Source: Paenibacillus lutimineralis | GTDB taxonomy: Bacteria; Bacillota; Bacilli; Paenibacillales; Paenibacillaceae | Length of the DNA stretch: 64,000 nt | Reading direction: 5' to 3' | NCBI RefSeq assembly: GCF_003991425.1 | Contig: NZ_CP034346.1 | Coordinates: forward strand, 1,525,501-1,589,500 | In this document: piece after piece, positions 27,962-38,209 of the stretch | Layout: each line of letters starts with the position of its first letter | How positions within the stretch are numbered: the stretch's first letter is position 1 | Notes under the pieces: model-generated | The model's input: the letters and a program-made list of their open reading frames with translations, nothing else | Told to the model about the DNA's origin: nothing | Database searches by the model: none | Translations under genes and position numbers: made by a program

Positions 27962-28012
27962 GGTGCAAAAATTGCCTCATAACTCTTGGCACAGTGATGT
28001 TCGATTCATTGA

Positions 28013-29530
<1,518 letters not shown>

Positions 29531-29590
29531 CGACACAAATATGCTACAATTTTTAATAAGTTAATATTTAAATTCGGTTGGAGAATAGAG

Positions 29591-29641
29591 AAGCCGCAAT
29601 TGCACTTGAGTCCGTGACTTTAGTGTTATTGCGGCTTTTTT
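29591..29641 (+). terminator. glpD leader terminator (second GlpP target)
   Basis: AAGCCGCAAT pairs perfectly with ATTGCGGCTT and is followed by a run of T, between glpK and glpD. TTGGAGA lies directly 5' of the stem, as in the glpF leader. In B. subtilis, GlpP antitermination at an equivalent leader controls glpD. Without GlpP the element should stop transcription before glpD. Confidence 0.85.
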
Positions 29642-29694
29642 GTTACAATGACCCACTTCAATATACCGTCTTTATGACGAGGGAGGTTAATGGG

Positions 29695-31362
29695 ATGACA
29701 GTTGCATTTTCCGCAACAGGACGTAAATCGATGACAGAAGCGATGGGACAGGGGCCGCTTGATCTGATCGTAGTAGGCGGAGGAATTACCGGGGCGGGGA
29801 TTGCCCTGGATGCGGTGACACGAGGACTTCGTACTGCCGTATTCGAGATGCAGGATTTTGCTGCAGGAACGTCCAGCCGTTCAACCAAGCTGGTACATGG
29901 GGGGCTTCGTTATTTGAAGCAATTCGACATTAAGACGGTGTCTGAGGTCGGCAAGGAGCGCGCCATCGTCTATGAGAACGGCCCGCATGTGACGACGCCT
30001 GAATGGATGCTGCTGCCACTGCATCGTGGCGGAACATTCGGCAGATTCAGCACAGGTATCGGGCTTCGTATCTATGATTTCCTGGCCGGGGTTAAGCATC
30101 ATGAACGGAGGCGGATGCTGTCGGAGCAAGAGACGAAGACCCGTGAACCGTTGCTTAAGCGGGAAGGGCTCCTTGGCGGGGGGTATTACGTAGAATACCG
30201 CACCGATGACGCTCGTCTGACGATTGAGGTGATGAAGGAAGCGGTTCACAACGGGGCGATGGCCATCAATTATATGAAGGTGGATTCCTTCATCTATGAG
30301 AACGACAAGATCGTTGGTGTGCGAGTGATTGATCAGCTGGATGGGGAGAGGTTTGAGTACCGGGCACGGAAGATCATTAACGCAGCAGGACCATGGGTTG
30401 ATGAACTTCGTAACAAGGACCATTCCAAGACGGGCAAGCATCTGCAATTGTCAAAAGGGGTCCATCTAGTCATCGATCAATCCAGATTTCCACTAAAGCA
30501 AGCGATCTACTTCGACACGCCAGACGGCCGGATGGTGTTTGCGATTCCGCGCGATGGCAAGACCTATGTAGGCACGACGGATACATTCTACCGGGGGGAT
30601 CCGCTCCGGCCTGTCATGACGAAGGAGGATCGCGACTACATTATGGCGGCGATTCATTATATGTTCCCTACGATCCAGCTTCGTGTGGAGGATATCGAAT
30701 CCAGCTGGGCAGGCGTTCGTCCGCTTATCTATGAGGAAGGCAAGAGCGCGTCGGAAATTTCCCGCCATGATGAGATCTGGCAATCTCCTTCTGGACTGAT
30801 AACAATTGCCGGCGGCAAGCTTACCGGTTATCGCAAGATGGCCGAGACGATTGTTGATCTGGTCATGCAGTTGCTAAGCCGTGAAGAGGGGCAGGCGTTC
30901 GTCCAGGCGATGACGAAGAAGCTGCCGATCTCGGGCGGGAATGTGGGTGGTTCCGATGCATTTCCAGACTTTGTTCAGAAGAAAACAGAGGAAGGTGCGC
31001 AGCGAGGTCTGGAAGCTATACTCGCTAAGACTTGGGCGCATCATTACGGCTCCAATGCAGACCGGCTCTTCGAGCTCGCGGATCGCTGCCGTGGGCAAGT
31101 GGAAGCAACCGGACTACCGCTCGAAGTGCTTGTCCCACTCGTCTATGCCATAGAGGAGGAAATGACGGTGAAGCCAGTTGATTTCTTCATCCGGCGCACC
31201 GGAGCGCTCTTCTTCAATATTCAGTGGGTACGGGATTGGAAAGAGCGGGTGATTGGATTTATGACTTCTATCTTTGGCTGGACACCTGAACAGAGAACTG
31301 AGTATACGGAAGAGCTGGACATCGCCCTGCATCAGGCCGTTGTGCCTATGGAATCTCTCTAA
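29695..31362 (+). CDS. glpD: Aerobic glycerol-3-phosphate dehydrogenase
   Basis: A 555-residue FAD enzyme, the same length as B. subtilis GlpD, oxidising glycerol-3-phosphate to dihydroxyacetone phosphate at the membrane and passing electrons to quinone. It has the FAD-binding GGGITGAGIALDAVTRG segment, SSRSTKLVHGGLRYL, YVGTTDTFYRGD and ITIAGGKLTGYRKMAE. The frame is open 39 codons upstream through the leader hairpin, but the ATG used has GGGAGG 8 nt before it and gives the family N-terminus. The stop codon lies inside the first copy of a 24-bp intergenic repeat. Confidence 0.96.
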   Translation: MTVAFSATGRKSMTEAMGQGPLDLIVVGGGITGAGIALDAVTRGLRTAVFEMQDFAAGTSSRSTKLVHGGLRYLKQFDIKTVSEVGKERAIVYENGPHVTTPEWMLLPLHRGGTFGRFSTGIGLRIYDFLAGVKHHERRRMLSEQETKTREPLLKREGLLGGGYYVEYRTDDARLTIEVMKEAVHNGAMAINYMKVDSFIYENDKIVGVRVIDQLDGERFEYRARKIINAAGPWVDELRNKDHSKTGKHLQLSKGVHLVIDQSRFPLKQAIYFDTPDGRMVFAIPRDGKTYVGTTDTFYRGDPLRPVMTKEDRDYIMAAIHYMFPTIQLRVEDIESSWAGVRPLIYEEGKSASEISRHDEIWQSPSGLITIAGGKLTGYRKMAETIVDLVMQLLSREEGQAFVQAMTKKLPISGGNVGGSDAFPDFVQKKTEEGAQRGLEAILAKTWAHHYGSNADRLFELADRCRGQVEATGLPLEVLVPLVYAIEEEMTVKPVDFFIRRTGALFFNIQWVRDWKERVIGFMTSIFGWTPEQRTEYTEELDIALHQAVVPMESL

Positions 31363-31542
31363 CGAAACACCATATCGCTATTCCCCCCAAAATGACAGAG
31401 ATTTAAGTCTAACGAAACACCATATCGTTATTTACGAAAAATTCAGTGTAAAAGATAGTTTTATGCCTAAATAGCGTTACCTTGTTTCGTTACAATTTGG
31501 AGCAGCTTCTTTTAGCTCAAATAACGATACCAGGTTTCGTTA
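31360..31542. repeat. Cluster of four about 24-bp repeats, two forward and two inverted
   Basis: Units read TAACGAAAC, 4-6 variable bases, then ATCGNTATT. Forward copies are at 31360-31382 and 31409-31433; inverted copies (AAATARCG...GTTTCGTTA) are at 31469-31492 and 31519-31542. Copies of opposite orientation can fold into long hairpins. The first copy includes the glpD stop codon. It looks like an intergenic repeat family (REP/MITE-like), which may act as a terminator. Confidence 0.8.
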
Positions 31543-31571
31543 CAGGGGCTAATCTATGACCAAGAACTCGA

Positions 31572-31614
31572 GAGGCTTGCTTGACCTACGACCGACTGTA
31601 GGGAAGCAGGCCTC
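31572..31614 (+). promoter_or_regulatory. Strong stem-loop in the leader of the amino acid permease gene
   Basis: GAGGCTTGCTT pairs with AAGCAGGCCTC (one G-T pair) and CCTAC with GTAGG inside it. No T-run follows, so it is not a standard terminator. The rest of the 400-bp gap between glpD and the permease gene holds only the repeat cluster; nothing else was recognised. Confidence 0.5.
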
Positions 31615-31772
31615 CTGCTCAATCCCATACCTGATGCATGAAGTGGCGTATTACAGGCAAAGTTAAAGCTAATATGTAGGCCTAGAATATGCCAGCACTA
31701 GGAATTAGGCCGCATCAGAAGCACTTCCAATCCATGCACCCATGCGCAAGACAGAAGGGGAGATTGAGTATT

Positions 31773-33200
31773 ATGGAAGACAATGATATAAAGAAGCTGC
31801 GATGGTATAATGTCGCACTGATGGCTTTTGTTTCCGTCTGGGGCTTTGGAAATGTAGTCAACAACTACGCCAATCAAGGACTCACCGTAATCACCTCGTG
31901 GATTCTCATCATCGCTTTGTATTTTGTACCGTACTCCTTAATGGTTGGACAATTAGGCTCGACATTCCGGCATGGCAAGGGCGGGGTAAGCAGCTGGATT
32001 AAAGAAACGATGGGTGCCAGGATCGCTTATTTGGCAGCATGGACCTACTGGGTCGTTCATGTTCCCTACTTGGCGCAGAAGCCACAGGCGATATTGATCG
32101 CATTGGGATGGGCGGTAAAGCAAAATGGCATGTTTATCAAGGAATTGTCCACTCTTCTGGTTCAATCGTTATGCTTGGTCATATTCTTGCTCTTTCTCTG
32201 GATGGCTTCGCGCGGGGTTACTTCTCTTCGGCGGATCGGTACGATCGCGGGCATATCCGTCTTTGTGATGTCGATTCTCTACATTGTGCTCGCGATTGCA
32301 GCGCCTTCGTTGCGGGGAATAGAAGTGGCAACCCCGAATATTACGTTGAAGACGTTCATCCCTGACTTTAACTTCGCCTACTTCACTACGATATCCATGC
32401 TCGTATTTGCTGTGGGCGGCGCGGAGAAAATATCGCCATACGTAAACAACACGTACAATCCGTCGAAGGAGTTCCCACGAGGAATGCTTACGTTAGCGAT
32501 TATGGTTGCGATCTGCGCACTGCTAGGCTCTTACGCTATGGGACTCATGTTCAATTCCAATGAAATCCCTGCAGACTTGAAGATGAACGGGCAATATTAT
32601 GCCTTTCAGATTCTGGGGGAATATTATGGACTCGGCAACTGGATTATGATCATCTACGCGCTAGCAAATGTGCTAGCACAAATATCAGCCTTAGCCTTTT
32701 CCATTGATGCACCGTTACGTGTGCTGCTGTCGGATTCCGATGAAGCCTACGTACCGAAGTCGCTGCTTAGGATTAATGAGCGCGGTACACCGGTGAATGG
32801 CTATATTATGACAGCCATCCTGGTGGGTATATTGATCATTGTCCCAGCGTTAGGTATTGGCAATATGAACTCCTTGTTCAACTGGCTGCTCGATCTGAAC
32901 TCGATTGTAATGCCGCTTCGCTACCTATGGGTGTTTGCTGCCTTTATGGCTCTGATGCTTATGTCGCACAAGTTCGAGACGACTTATCAATTTGTGAAGA
33001 ACAATACATTTGGCTTTGTTATTGGCCTATGGTGCTTCCTATTTACCGCCTTCGCCTGCTTGATGGGGATGTTCCCCAAGGTTGAATCCTTCACGAGCGA
33101 ATGGTACTTCCAGATAAGCTTAAACATCGCGACTCCGTTCATTTTGCTTGGACTTGGCCTGATTTTGCCAGTGCTCGCCAGAACGAATCGCAAGACCTAG
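31773..33200 (+). CDS. APC-family amino acid permease (YjeM/GadC-like)
   Basis: A 475-residue membrane protein with about 12 helices, normal for the APC superfamily. It begins LRWYNVALMAFVSVWGFGNV, the APC helix-1 pattern with a broken glycine-containing segment, and has FAVGGAEKISPYVN in helix 6. This arrangement resembles YjeM and glutamate/GABA antiporter-like transporters; the substrate is not determined. The frame is open 28 codons further upstream, but AAGGGGAGA lies about 9 nt before the ATG used. It stands alone after a hairpin leader and ends at a terminator. Confidence 0.88.
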   Translation: MEDNDIKKLRWYNVALMAFVSVWGFGNVVNNYANQGLTVITSWILIIALYFVPYSLMVGQLGSTFRHGKGGVSSWIKETMGARIAYLAAWTYWVVHVPYLAQKPQAILIALGWAVKQNGMFIKELSTLLVQSLCLVIFLLFLWMASRGVTSLRRIGTIAGISVFVMSILYIVLAIAAPSLRGIEVATPNITLKTFIPDFNFAYFTTISMLVFAVGGAEKISPYVNNTYNPSKEFPRGMLTLAIMVAICALLGSYAMGLMFNSNEIPADLKMNGQYYAFQILGEYYGLGNWIMIIYALANVLAQISALAFSIDAPLRVLLSDSDEAYVPKSLLRINERGTPVNGYIMTAILVGILIIVPALGIGNMNSLFNWLLDLNSIVMPLRYLWVFAAFMALMLMSHKFETTYQFVKNNTFGFVIGLWCFLFTAFACLMGMFPKVESFTSEWYFQISLNIATPFILLGLGLILPVLARTNRKT

Positions 33201-33260
33201 ATGCAACATAGATTAGTCAGACGCTGAATGCTCCAGTTGAGCATGTTCTGAGCAACGTCT

Positions 33261-33297
33261 AGAGACCGAGCCACAAGGCTGCGGTCTCTTTCTTTTT
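33261..33297 (+). terminator. Intrinsic terminator
   Basis: AGAGACCG pairs with CGGTCTCT (AGCC/GGCT inside), followed by a T-rich tail (TTTCTTTTT). It ends the permease transcript. Confidence 0.9.
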
Positions 33298-33348
33298 GGA
33301 CAAACAATAGATAAAATAAGGAAATACAAGGAGGAGGATCTCATAAAT

Positions 33349-33867
33349 ATGACTTATCAGCGTAAAAAATTTCTGATCTGGCTGCTACTAGCGATAATCT
33401 GTATGGCCTTTATCTTCTATAAATCTTCGCAGCCCTATTATGAGCAGGATCTTCGCCCCTCGTTAGCGGCCCATCTTCCCGATAAGCTGGTTCAGAGCCT
33501 GCCTGATATAGAATTTTATTATAACGATCAGTTAATCACTTCGACGATGCCTTATGACTTTATCGAATTCTTTATTCGCAAAGGTGCGCATGTCAGTATC
33601 TTCGCTGTGTTAACATTTCTGTCTATTCAAACCCTGCTTGCCCTGAAGTGGAAGCGTGCATCCGCCATTACAGGGGGAGCTATCGTTGCGCTGTTGTACG
33701 CGATATCCGATGAATGGCATCAGACCTTCGTCGTGAATCGCACAGGCCAGGCCATCGATGTGGGCATCGATAGTGTCGGAATTGCCATAGTCGTGCTCTG
33801 CTACGTTATAGCGGGAGGCTTTTTCCATTATCGTAAGCGTAGGTCCCGCCCAAATATACGCTTCTAA
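33349..33867 (+). CDS. VanZ-family membrane protein
   Basis: A 172-residue protein with an N-terminal helix (FLIWLLLAIICMAFIFY) and three further helices. The VanZ signature is present: RKGAHVSIFAVLTFL, then SDEWHQTFVVNRTGQAIDVG with IDSVGI. VanZ-like proteins are linked to teicoplanin tolerance or cell-surface functions, but most members have no known activity. AGGAGGAGG lies upstream of the ATG. It lies directly upstream of sigK with a 170-bp gap; no functional link is evident. Confidence 0.88.
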   Translation: MTYQRKKFLIWLLLAIICMAFIFYKSSQPYYEQDLRPSLAAHLPDKLVQSLPDIEFYYNDQLITSTMPYDFIEFFIRKGAHVSIFAVLTFLSIQTLLALKWKRASAITGGAIVALLYAISDEWHQTFVVNRTGQAIDVGIDSVGIAIVVLCYVIAGGFFHYRKRRSRPNIRF

Positions 33868-33947
33868 TGGGAAGTGACGGAATAGGTAGAAACATTTATT
33901 ATCATGAATCAATTCCCTTTGAACAGGCACATCTGGGCCGCAGCCCA

Positions 33948-33955
33948 CATACAAT
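33948..33955 (+). promoter_or_regulatory. Possible sigma-E type -10 element before sigK
   Basis: CATACAAT matches the -10 box of mother-cell sigma E promoters, which drive sigK in B. subtilis. The -35 (GGCACATC region, about 14 bp upstream) is only a partial match, so this is tentative. Confidence 0.35.
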
Positions 33956-34038
33956 GTACAACTGAACTTCATTGTGTGCTGAAGTGGTGTACTAGGATGT
34001 GCTTGCCTCTTCAGCTAATCGACGTGGAGGTGCTGTTC

Positions 34039-34734
34039 ATGGAGTTGGTATCCGCAATTGCGCTGTTTATTAAGCAGTTGACCTTGTTAGTCTCATATGT
34101 AAAGAATAATGCCTTTCCCCAGCCGCTGACGGAAGAAGAGGAAACGAAGCACCTACAGCGAATGGCTGAAGGCGACGCGATGTCCCGCAATTTGCTGATT
34201 GAGCATAATCTGCGGCTTGTGGCGCATATCGTGAAGAAATTTGATAACACCGGCGAAGATCTGGAGGATCTGATCTCAATTGGTACGATTGGCCTGATCA
34301 AGGCGATTGAGAGCTTCCGTCCGAACAAAGGAACGAAGCTGGCGACCTTTGCGGCAAGATGTATAGAAAATGAAATCTTGATGCATCTCCGATCGCTGAA
34401 GAAAACCCGTAAGGACGTCTCGCTGCACGATCCAATTGGAACTGACAAAGAGGGGAATGAAATTACCCTTATCGATATCCTTGGAACAGAAGAGGACGAT
34501 GTCGTTGATCGGGTTCAGCTTAAGATGGAGAAGAGCAAAATCTATCAGAATCTTGATATTTTGGATTCCAGAGAACAGGAAGTAATCAAAGGAAGGTTCG
34601 GCCTCGAGCACGGAGGCGAGGAGCGGACTCAGCGTGAAATTGCCAGAGAGCTTGGGATCAGCCGGAGTTATGTGTCACGGATCGAGAAAAGAGCGCTCAT
34701 GAAGCTGTACCATGAGTTTTATAAGAAGAAATAG
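34039..34734 (+). CDS. sigK: Sporulation sigma factor SigK (pro-sigma-K), intact
   Basis: A 231-residue mother-cell sigma factor for late sporulation. It has an N-terminal hydrophobic pro-sequence ([18 protein letters not shown]) removed by SpoIVFB-type processing, then [12 protein letters not shown], region 2 ([35 protein letters not shown]), region 3 and region 4 with [20 protein letters not shown]. The frame is open upstream, but GTGGAGGTG precedes this ATG and the family start fits. At Glu-Asn-Glu (residues 110-112) lies AATGA, the crossover pentamer of the B. subtilis skin element, where spoIVCB and spoIIIC join. From 42 bp before AATGA to the last codons, the gene is repeated 10,378 bp downstream (44705-45115). 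Confidence 0.95.
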   Translation: MELVSAIALFIKQLTLLVSYVKNNAFPQPLTEEEETKHLQRMAEGDAMSRNLLIEHNLRLVAHIVKKFDNTGEDLEDLISIGTIGLIKAIESFRPNKGTKLATFAARCIENEILMHLRSLKKTRKDVSLHDPIGTDKEGNEITLIDILGTEEDDVVDRVQLKMEKSKIYQNLDILDSREQEVIKGRFGLEHGGEERTQREIARELGISRSYVSRIEKRALMKLYHEFYKKK

Positions 34735-34804
34735 CGGGGTATTTCTACCATAGATCCAGATCAGTGTAATATTGTGAAAGTACAGTACAATACAATCTAA
34801 TGCC

Positions 34805-34832
34805 GGACCGAGCCATGCTCGGTCTTTATTTT
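34805..34832 (+). terminator. Intrinsic terminator after sigK
   Basis: GACCGAG pairs with CTCGGTC around CCATG, followed by TTTATTTT. It isolates sigK from the fructan island. Confidence 0.9.
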
Positions 34833-34927
34833 ATCCAGGGAGCCAAGTGTATTAGTAAAATGAAAGATTCTTTCCCAGCAATCGGAACTACCCGTCTTCA
34901 TTATATGGAGAAGATTATAAATTAATT

Positions 34928-34982
34928 TTGAAACGTTTCCAAAATAATAGTTGAAACGTTTCCAATCTGATGTTATTATAAT
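34928..34982 (+). promoter_or_regulatory. lacI-type promoter region with two operators
   Basis: Two copies of TTGAAACGTTTCCAA at 34928-34942 and 34951-34965 precede a TATAAT at 34977-34982, about 27 bp before the LacI-family start. The second operator covers the expected -35 position, so self-repression is likely. The core GAAACGTTTC also occurs twice before the transporter operon. Confidence 0.75.
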
Positions 34983-35008
34983 TTCGTAACAGAGTTCGGG
35001 GGGGTTAT

Positions 35009-35977
35009 ATGGCAAGCATTAAAGATGTAGCTAACTTAGCTGGTGTTGCTGTGGGGACCGTGTCCAGAGTCATTAACAACTCTGGAGCCGTAAAGCCCAA
35101 TACACGAAGAAAAGTAGAGGAGGCTATACAAGAACTTAATTATATCCCTAATGAAGTGGCTCGAAATTTCAAGATGCAGAGATCCAAGATGGTAGCCCTG
35201 TTGCTTCCAAGTATCTGGAATCCTTTCTTTTCTGAATTGGCATATTACATTGAGGATGAATTGGATATTGAAGGCTTTAAGCTCATGCTATGCAATAGCG
35301 GTGGCAAACCTGAAAAGGAACTGTATTATCTGGATATGCTTAGGCAAAACAAAGTCGCAGGTATTGTTGGTATCACTTATAACGATATTGAGAATAATAT
35401 AGGCGATGATATTCCGATTGTAAGTATCGACAGACACTTTAACAAGAAAATAACCTGTGTGACTTCGGATAATTATGAGGGTGGACGCTTAGCCTTAAGA
35501 GAGCTTGTTAATGCAGGAGCCCGAAAGCCGGCTTTTATGGGAAGCGTCACGTCCGTCTTCAGTGAAACCATGAATCGGAGAAAAGGATTCATTGATGAGG
35601 CGCAAGCTTTGGGAGTCGATGTTGTGATCTACGAGAAACCGGACCCCATTGTGGATGAAGATGCCTATTTTAAAGAGTTTTTAAGTGAGCATAGCGATGT
35701 GGATGGCATTTTTGCTATTACGGATATGTTGGCCGCCAGTTATATAGAAAGAGCACGCAAACAGGGCATTCGCGTTCCAGAAGATGTAAAGGTTATTGGT
35801 TATGACGGCATACAGGATCATCCCTATTTTCATCCTATCTTATCAACGATCAGGCAGCCCGTGGAAGAGATGGCACGCATGGCGATCAGACTTCTCTACA
35901 GCAAGATTGAAGGCATACCCTTGGATAAGCAAGTATATCGTCTCCCCGTTAAATTCAAGCAAGGTGAGACTACATGA
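35009..35977 (+). CDS. LacI-family transcriptional regulator
   Basis: A 322-residue repressor. Residues 2-55 form the LacI helix-turn-helix (SIKDVANLAGVAVGTVSRVI, hinge ELNYIPNEVARNF), followed by a periplasmic-binding-protein-like sensor domain with VDGIFAITDMLA and KVIGYDG near the end. GGGGGGG precedes the ATG. Four GAAACGTTTC operators flank it: two before its own gene and two before the transporter operon immediately downstream, so it most likely represses both until a fructose-type sugar or its phosphate binds (inference from the GH32/fructokinase cargo). The sites differ from CcpA cre sites by one base of spacing. Confidence 0.92.
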   Translation: MASIKDVANLAGVAVGTVSRVINNSGAVKPNTRRKVEEAIQELNYIPNEVARNFKMQRSKMVALLLPSIWNPFFSELAYYIEDELDIEGFKLMLCNSGGKPEKELYYLDMLRQNKVAGIVGITYNDIENNIGDDIPIVSIDRHFNKKITCVTSDNYEGGRLALRELVNAGARKPAFMGSVTSVFSETMNRRKGFIDEAQALGVDVVIYEKPDPIVDEDAYFKEFLSEHSDVDGIFAITDMLAASYIERARKQGIRVPEDVKVIGYDGIQDHPYFHPILSTIRQPVEEMARMAIRLLYSKIEGIPLDKQVYRLPVKFKQGETT

Positions 35978-36048
35978 CTCCATTTGGATCAGAAAAACAT
36001 CAGCTAACCCGGTATAGATGTTACCAACTGACGTTTTTCTGAACTGAA

Positions 36049-36062
36049 TTGGAAACGTTTCA
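36049..36062. promoter_or_regulatory. LacI-family operator O3
   Basis: TTGGAAACGTTTCA, the reverse orientation of the sites before the regulator gene, lies about 80 bp upstream of a TTGACA -35 element (36128-36133). Confidence 0.7.
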
Positions 36063-36176
36063 TTTGAAGGTGATACTGTTTCAAAATGACATGTTAATTT
36101 AAAAAAATCAGCTCATTCGATGGATTCTTGACATAAATCGATCAAGGTCTATCCAATGGCGTTTTAATTAAATAAT

Positions 36177-36190
36177 TTGGAAACGTTTCA
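36177..36190. promoter_or_regulatory. LacI-family operator O4
   Basis: TTGGAAACGTTTCA lies just downstream of the expected transcription start and about 40 bp before the first permease gene. O3 and O4 bracket the promoter, a layout suited to repression by looping. Confidence 0.7.
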
Positions 36191-36228
36191 ATAAGGCTGA
36201 TTACTTTTACATGAAAGGGAGTAGTTGA

Positions 36229-37179
36229 ATGAATTCGAGAACCAGCTCGTTGGATCACTCCACGATCAAACCAAAACGAAAAAGATGGAGCCGAGTTAAA
36301 CGCGACTATGAGCTGTATCTGTTTTTGCTGCCGATTATTATTCTTTATCTCGTATTCAAATATTATCCGATGTACGGAGTTCAAATTGCTTTTAAGGATT
36401 TTTCGCCAAGTCAGGGGATTTGGGGAAGTGAATGGGTAGGATTTCAACACTTTATAGATTTTTTCAACTCCTATAACTTCTGGACCATCATCACGAATAC
36501 GCTCTCACTCAGTTTTCTTTCGTTATTGTTTGGTTTCCCGGCTCCAATCATTATCGCACTGATGCTGAATCAGATGCTCGGTAAGAGATACAAAAAATTT
36601 GTGCAGACTGTGATCTATGCACCGCACTTTATTTCTACTGTTGTACTTATCGGCATGCTGAATGTTTTCTTGTCTCCCAATAGCGGGATCGTGAATCATG
36701 TCATTACCATGTTCGGAGGAGATCCCATTCTGTTTATGGCCGACGAAGGCTGGTTCCGTCCTCTATATATATTGTCAGGGATATGGCAAGAGACAGGGTT
36801 CTCGACCATTATTTACCTCGCTGCTCTTGCTGGAGTCAATCCGGAACTGCATGAAGCGGCAACTATGGATGGAGCGAGCAAATGGAAGCGTGTATGGAAT
36901 GTGGATATTCCAAGCATTTTGCCAACAATCGTCATTCTGTTAATTCTCGCACTCGGTAACATTATGAGCATCGGCTTTGAAAAGGCGTTTCTGATGCAGA
37001 GCGATTTGAATTATGGTACCTCCAATATTATCCCGACCTATGTGTATGAAATGGGGATACAAAAGGCTCAATACAGTTTTTCTACGGCAGTTGGCCTGTT
37101 TAACTCACTCATCAATATTATCCTGATAGTCACCGTCAATCGGATCGCTAAAAAGATAACAGAAACTAGTCTGTGGTAG
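36229..37179 (+). CDS. ABC transporter permease, LplB type (fructan-oligosaccharide importer, putative)
   Basis: A 316-residue membrane subunit with a basic cytoplasmic N-terminus (KPKRKRWSRVKRDYELYLF), six helices and the EAA loop HEAATMDGASKWKRVW...IPSI. It ends in RIAKKITETSLW as LplB-type permeases do. AAAGGGAG precedes the ATG. It is first in a five-gene operon with a second permease, binding lipoprotein and two GH32-containing enzymes, so imported fructan or sucrose-like oligosaccharides are the inferred cargo. No ATPase is encoded; a shared MsmX-type subunit is expected. Confidence 0.92.
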   Translation: MNSRTSSLDHSTIKPKRKRWSRVKRDYELYLFLLPIIILYLVFKYYPMYGVQIAFKDFSPSQGIWGSEWVGFQHFIDFFNSYNFWTIITNTLSLSFLSLLFGFPAPIIIALMLNQMLGKRYKKFVQTVIYAPHFISTVVLIGMLNVFLSPNSGIVNHVITMFGGDPILFMADEGWFRPLYILSGIWQETGFSTIIYLAALAGVNPELHEAATMDGASKWKRVWNVDIPSILPTIVILLILALGNIMSIGFEKAFLMQSDLNYGTSNIIPTYVYEMGIQKAQYSFSTAVGLFNSLINIILIVTVNRIAKKITETSLW

Positions 37180-37190
37180 GAGGAATCGTC

Positions 37191-38087
37191 TTGAATCAAT
37201 TAATGAAGAGAAAGAGCAGAGGAGACATATGGTTTGACATCTTCAACTATGTTCTGTTGTCCATAGTTATGCTGCTCGTATTATTCCCGTTGTACTTTGT
37301 ACTGATTGCGTCGTTCAGTGACCCAAACTATATCTACTCTGGTGAGGTTTGGTTGTTTCCCAAAGGCTTCACGTTGGATGGTTACGAGCGGATTTTTAAT
37401 GATTCATCCATATGGATCGGGTACGCCAATTCGATTCTATACGCAACTCTAGGGACAATAATCGGAGTTGCCGTAACTGTATTTGCGGCCTACCCGTTAG
37501 CTCGTAAAGATCTGGTAGGGAAATCTGCAATTATGTGGTTTTTGATGGTTACCATGTTTTTTAGCGGAGGACTTATCCCGACCTACTTGCTAATCAAGGA
37601 TCTTCACATGCTGAATACGATCTGGGCACTTGTTATTCCTGGGGCAGGCGGTGTGTTCAATGTGATTATCGTCAGGACATTCTTTCAATCCTCCATACCG
37701 GATGAAATGTGGGAAGCGGCATCGATTGACGGATGTTCCAACACCAGATTTTTCTGGAGTATCGTCCTGCCGTTGTCCAAGTCGATCCTGGCTGTAATGG
37801 TGCTGTATCATGTTGTCGGTTTCTGGAATGGTTTCTTCGACGCTTTGATCTACTTGAACGATGAAAGCAAGTATCCGCTTCAATTGGTACTTCGCAATAT
37901 TCTTGTTCAGAATCAGGTCAACTCTGGCATGATGATCGATGTGGAATCCTACGCGGCTAAAATGCGCGTTACAGAACTGATTAAATACGGTGTCATCATC
38001 GTATCCAGTTTGCCGCTATTGATGTTGTATCCTTTCCTGCAAAAGTACTTTGTTAAAGGCGTGATGATCGGCTCGATCAAAGGCTGA
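37191..38087 (+). CDS. ABC transporter permease, LplC type
   Basis: A 298-residue membrane protein with six helices, EAA loop MWEAASIDGCSNTRFFW...LPL and the ending FLQKYFVKGVMIGSIKG. An in-frame GTG overlaps the upstream stop, but AGGAGG lies 7 nt before the TTG chosen here, and an ATG four codons later is less well spaced. It forms the transmembrane channel together with the upstream permease and serves the lipoprotein downstream. MWFLMVTMFFSGGLIPTYLL is the conserved helix block of this subfamily. Confidence 0.9.
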   Translation: MNQLMKRKSRGDIWFDIFNYVLLSIVMLLVLFPLYFVLIASFSDPNYIYSGEVWLFPKGFTLDGYERIFNDSSIWIGYANSILYATLGTIIGVAVTVFAAYPLARKDLVGKSAIMWFLMVTMFFSGGLIPTYLLIKDLHMLNTIWALVIPGAGGVFNVIIVRTFFQSSIPDEMWEAASIDGCSNTRFFWSIVLPLSKSILAVMVLYHVVGFWNGFFDALIYLNDESKYPLQLVLRNILVQNQVNSGMMIDVESYAAKMRVTELIKYGVIIVSSLPLLMLYPFLQKYFVKGVMIGSIKG

Positions 38088-38209
38088 TGCTGACATGGTG
38101 CTTGAAAGGGGGGATGTGCAGCAAATTCAGATAAATGCCATAGAAAAGCAACGAAGAGAGAGATCTATGATTTTGAACTTGTTGGATGAAAAAAAGGGAG
38201 GTTATGTAG

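Noticed and set aside
34928..34965. CcpA cre sites at the LacI-type operators
   Set aside because: The spacing between TG and CG is one base short in one orientation and the final C is missing in the other; four identical sites beside a LacI gene fit the local regulator better.
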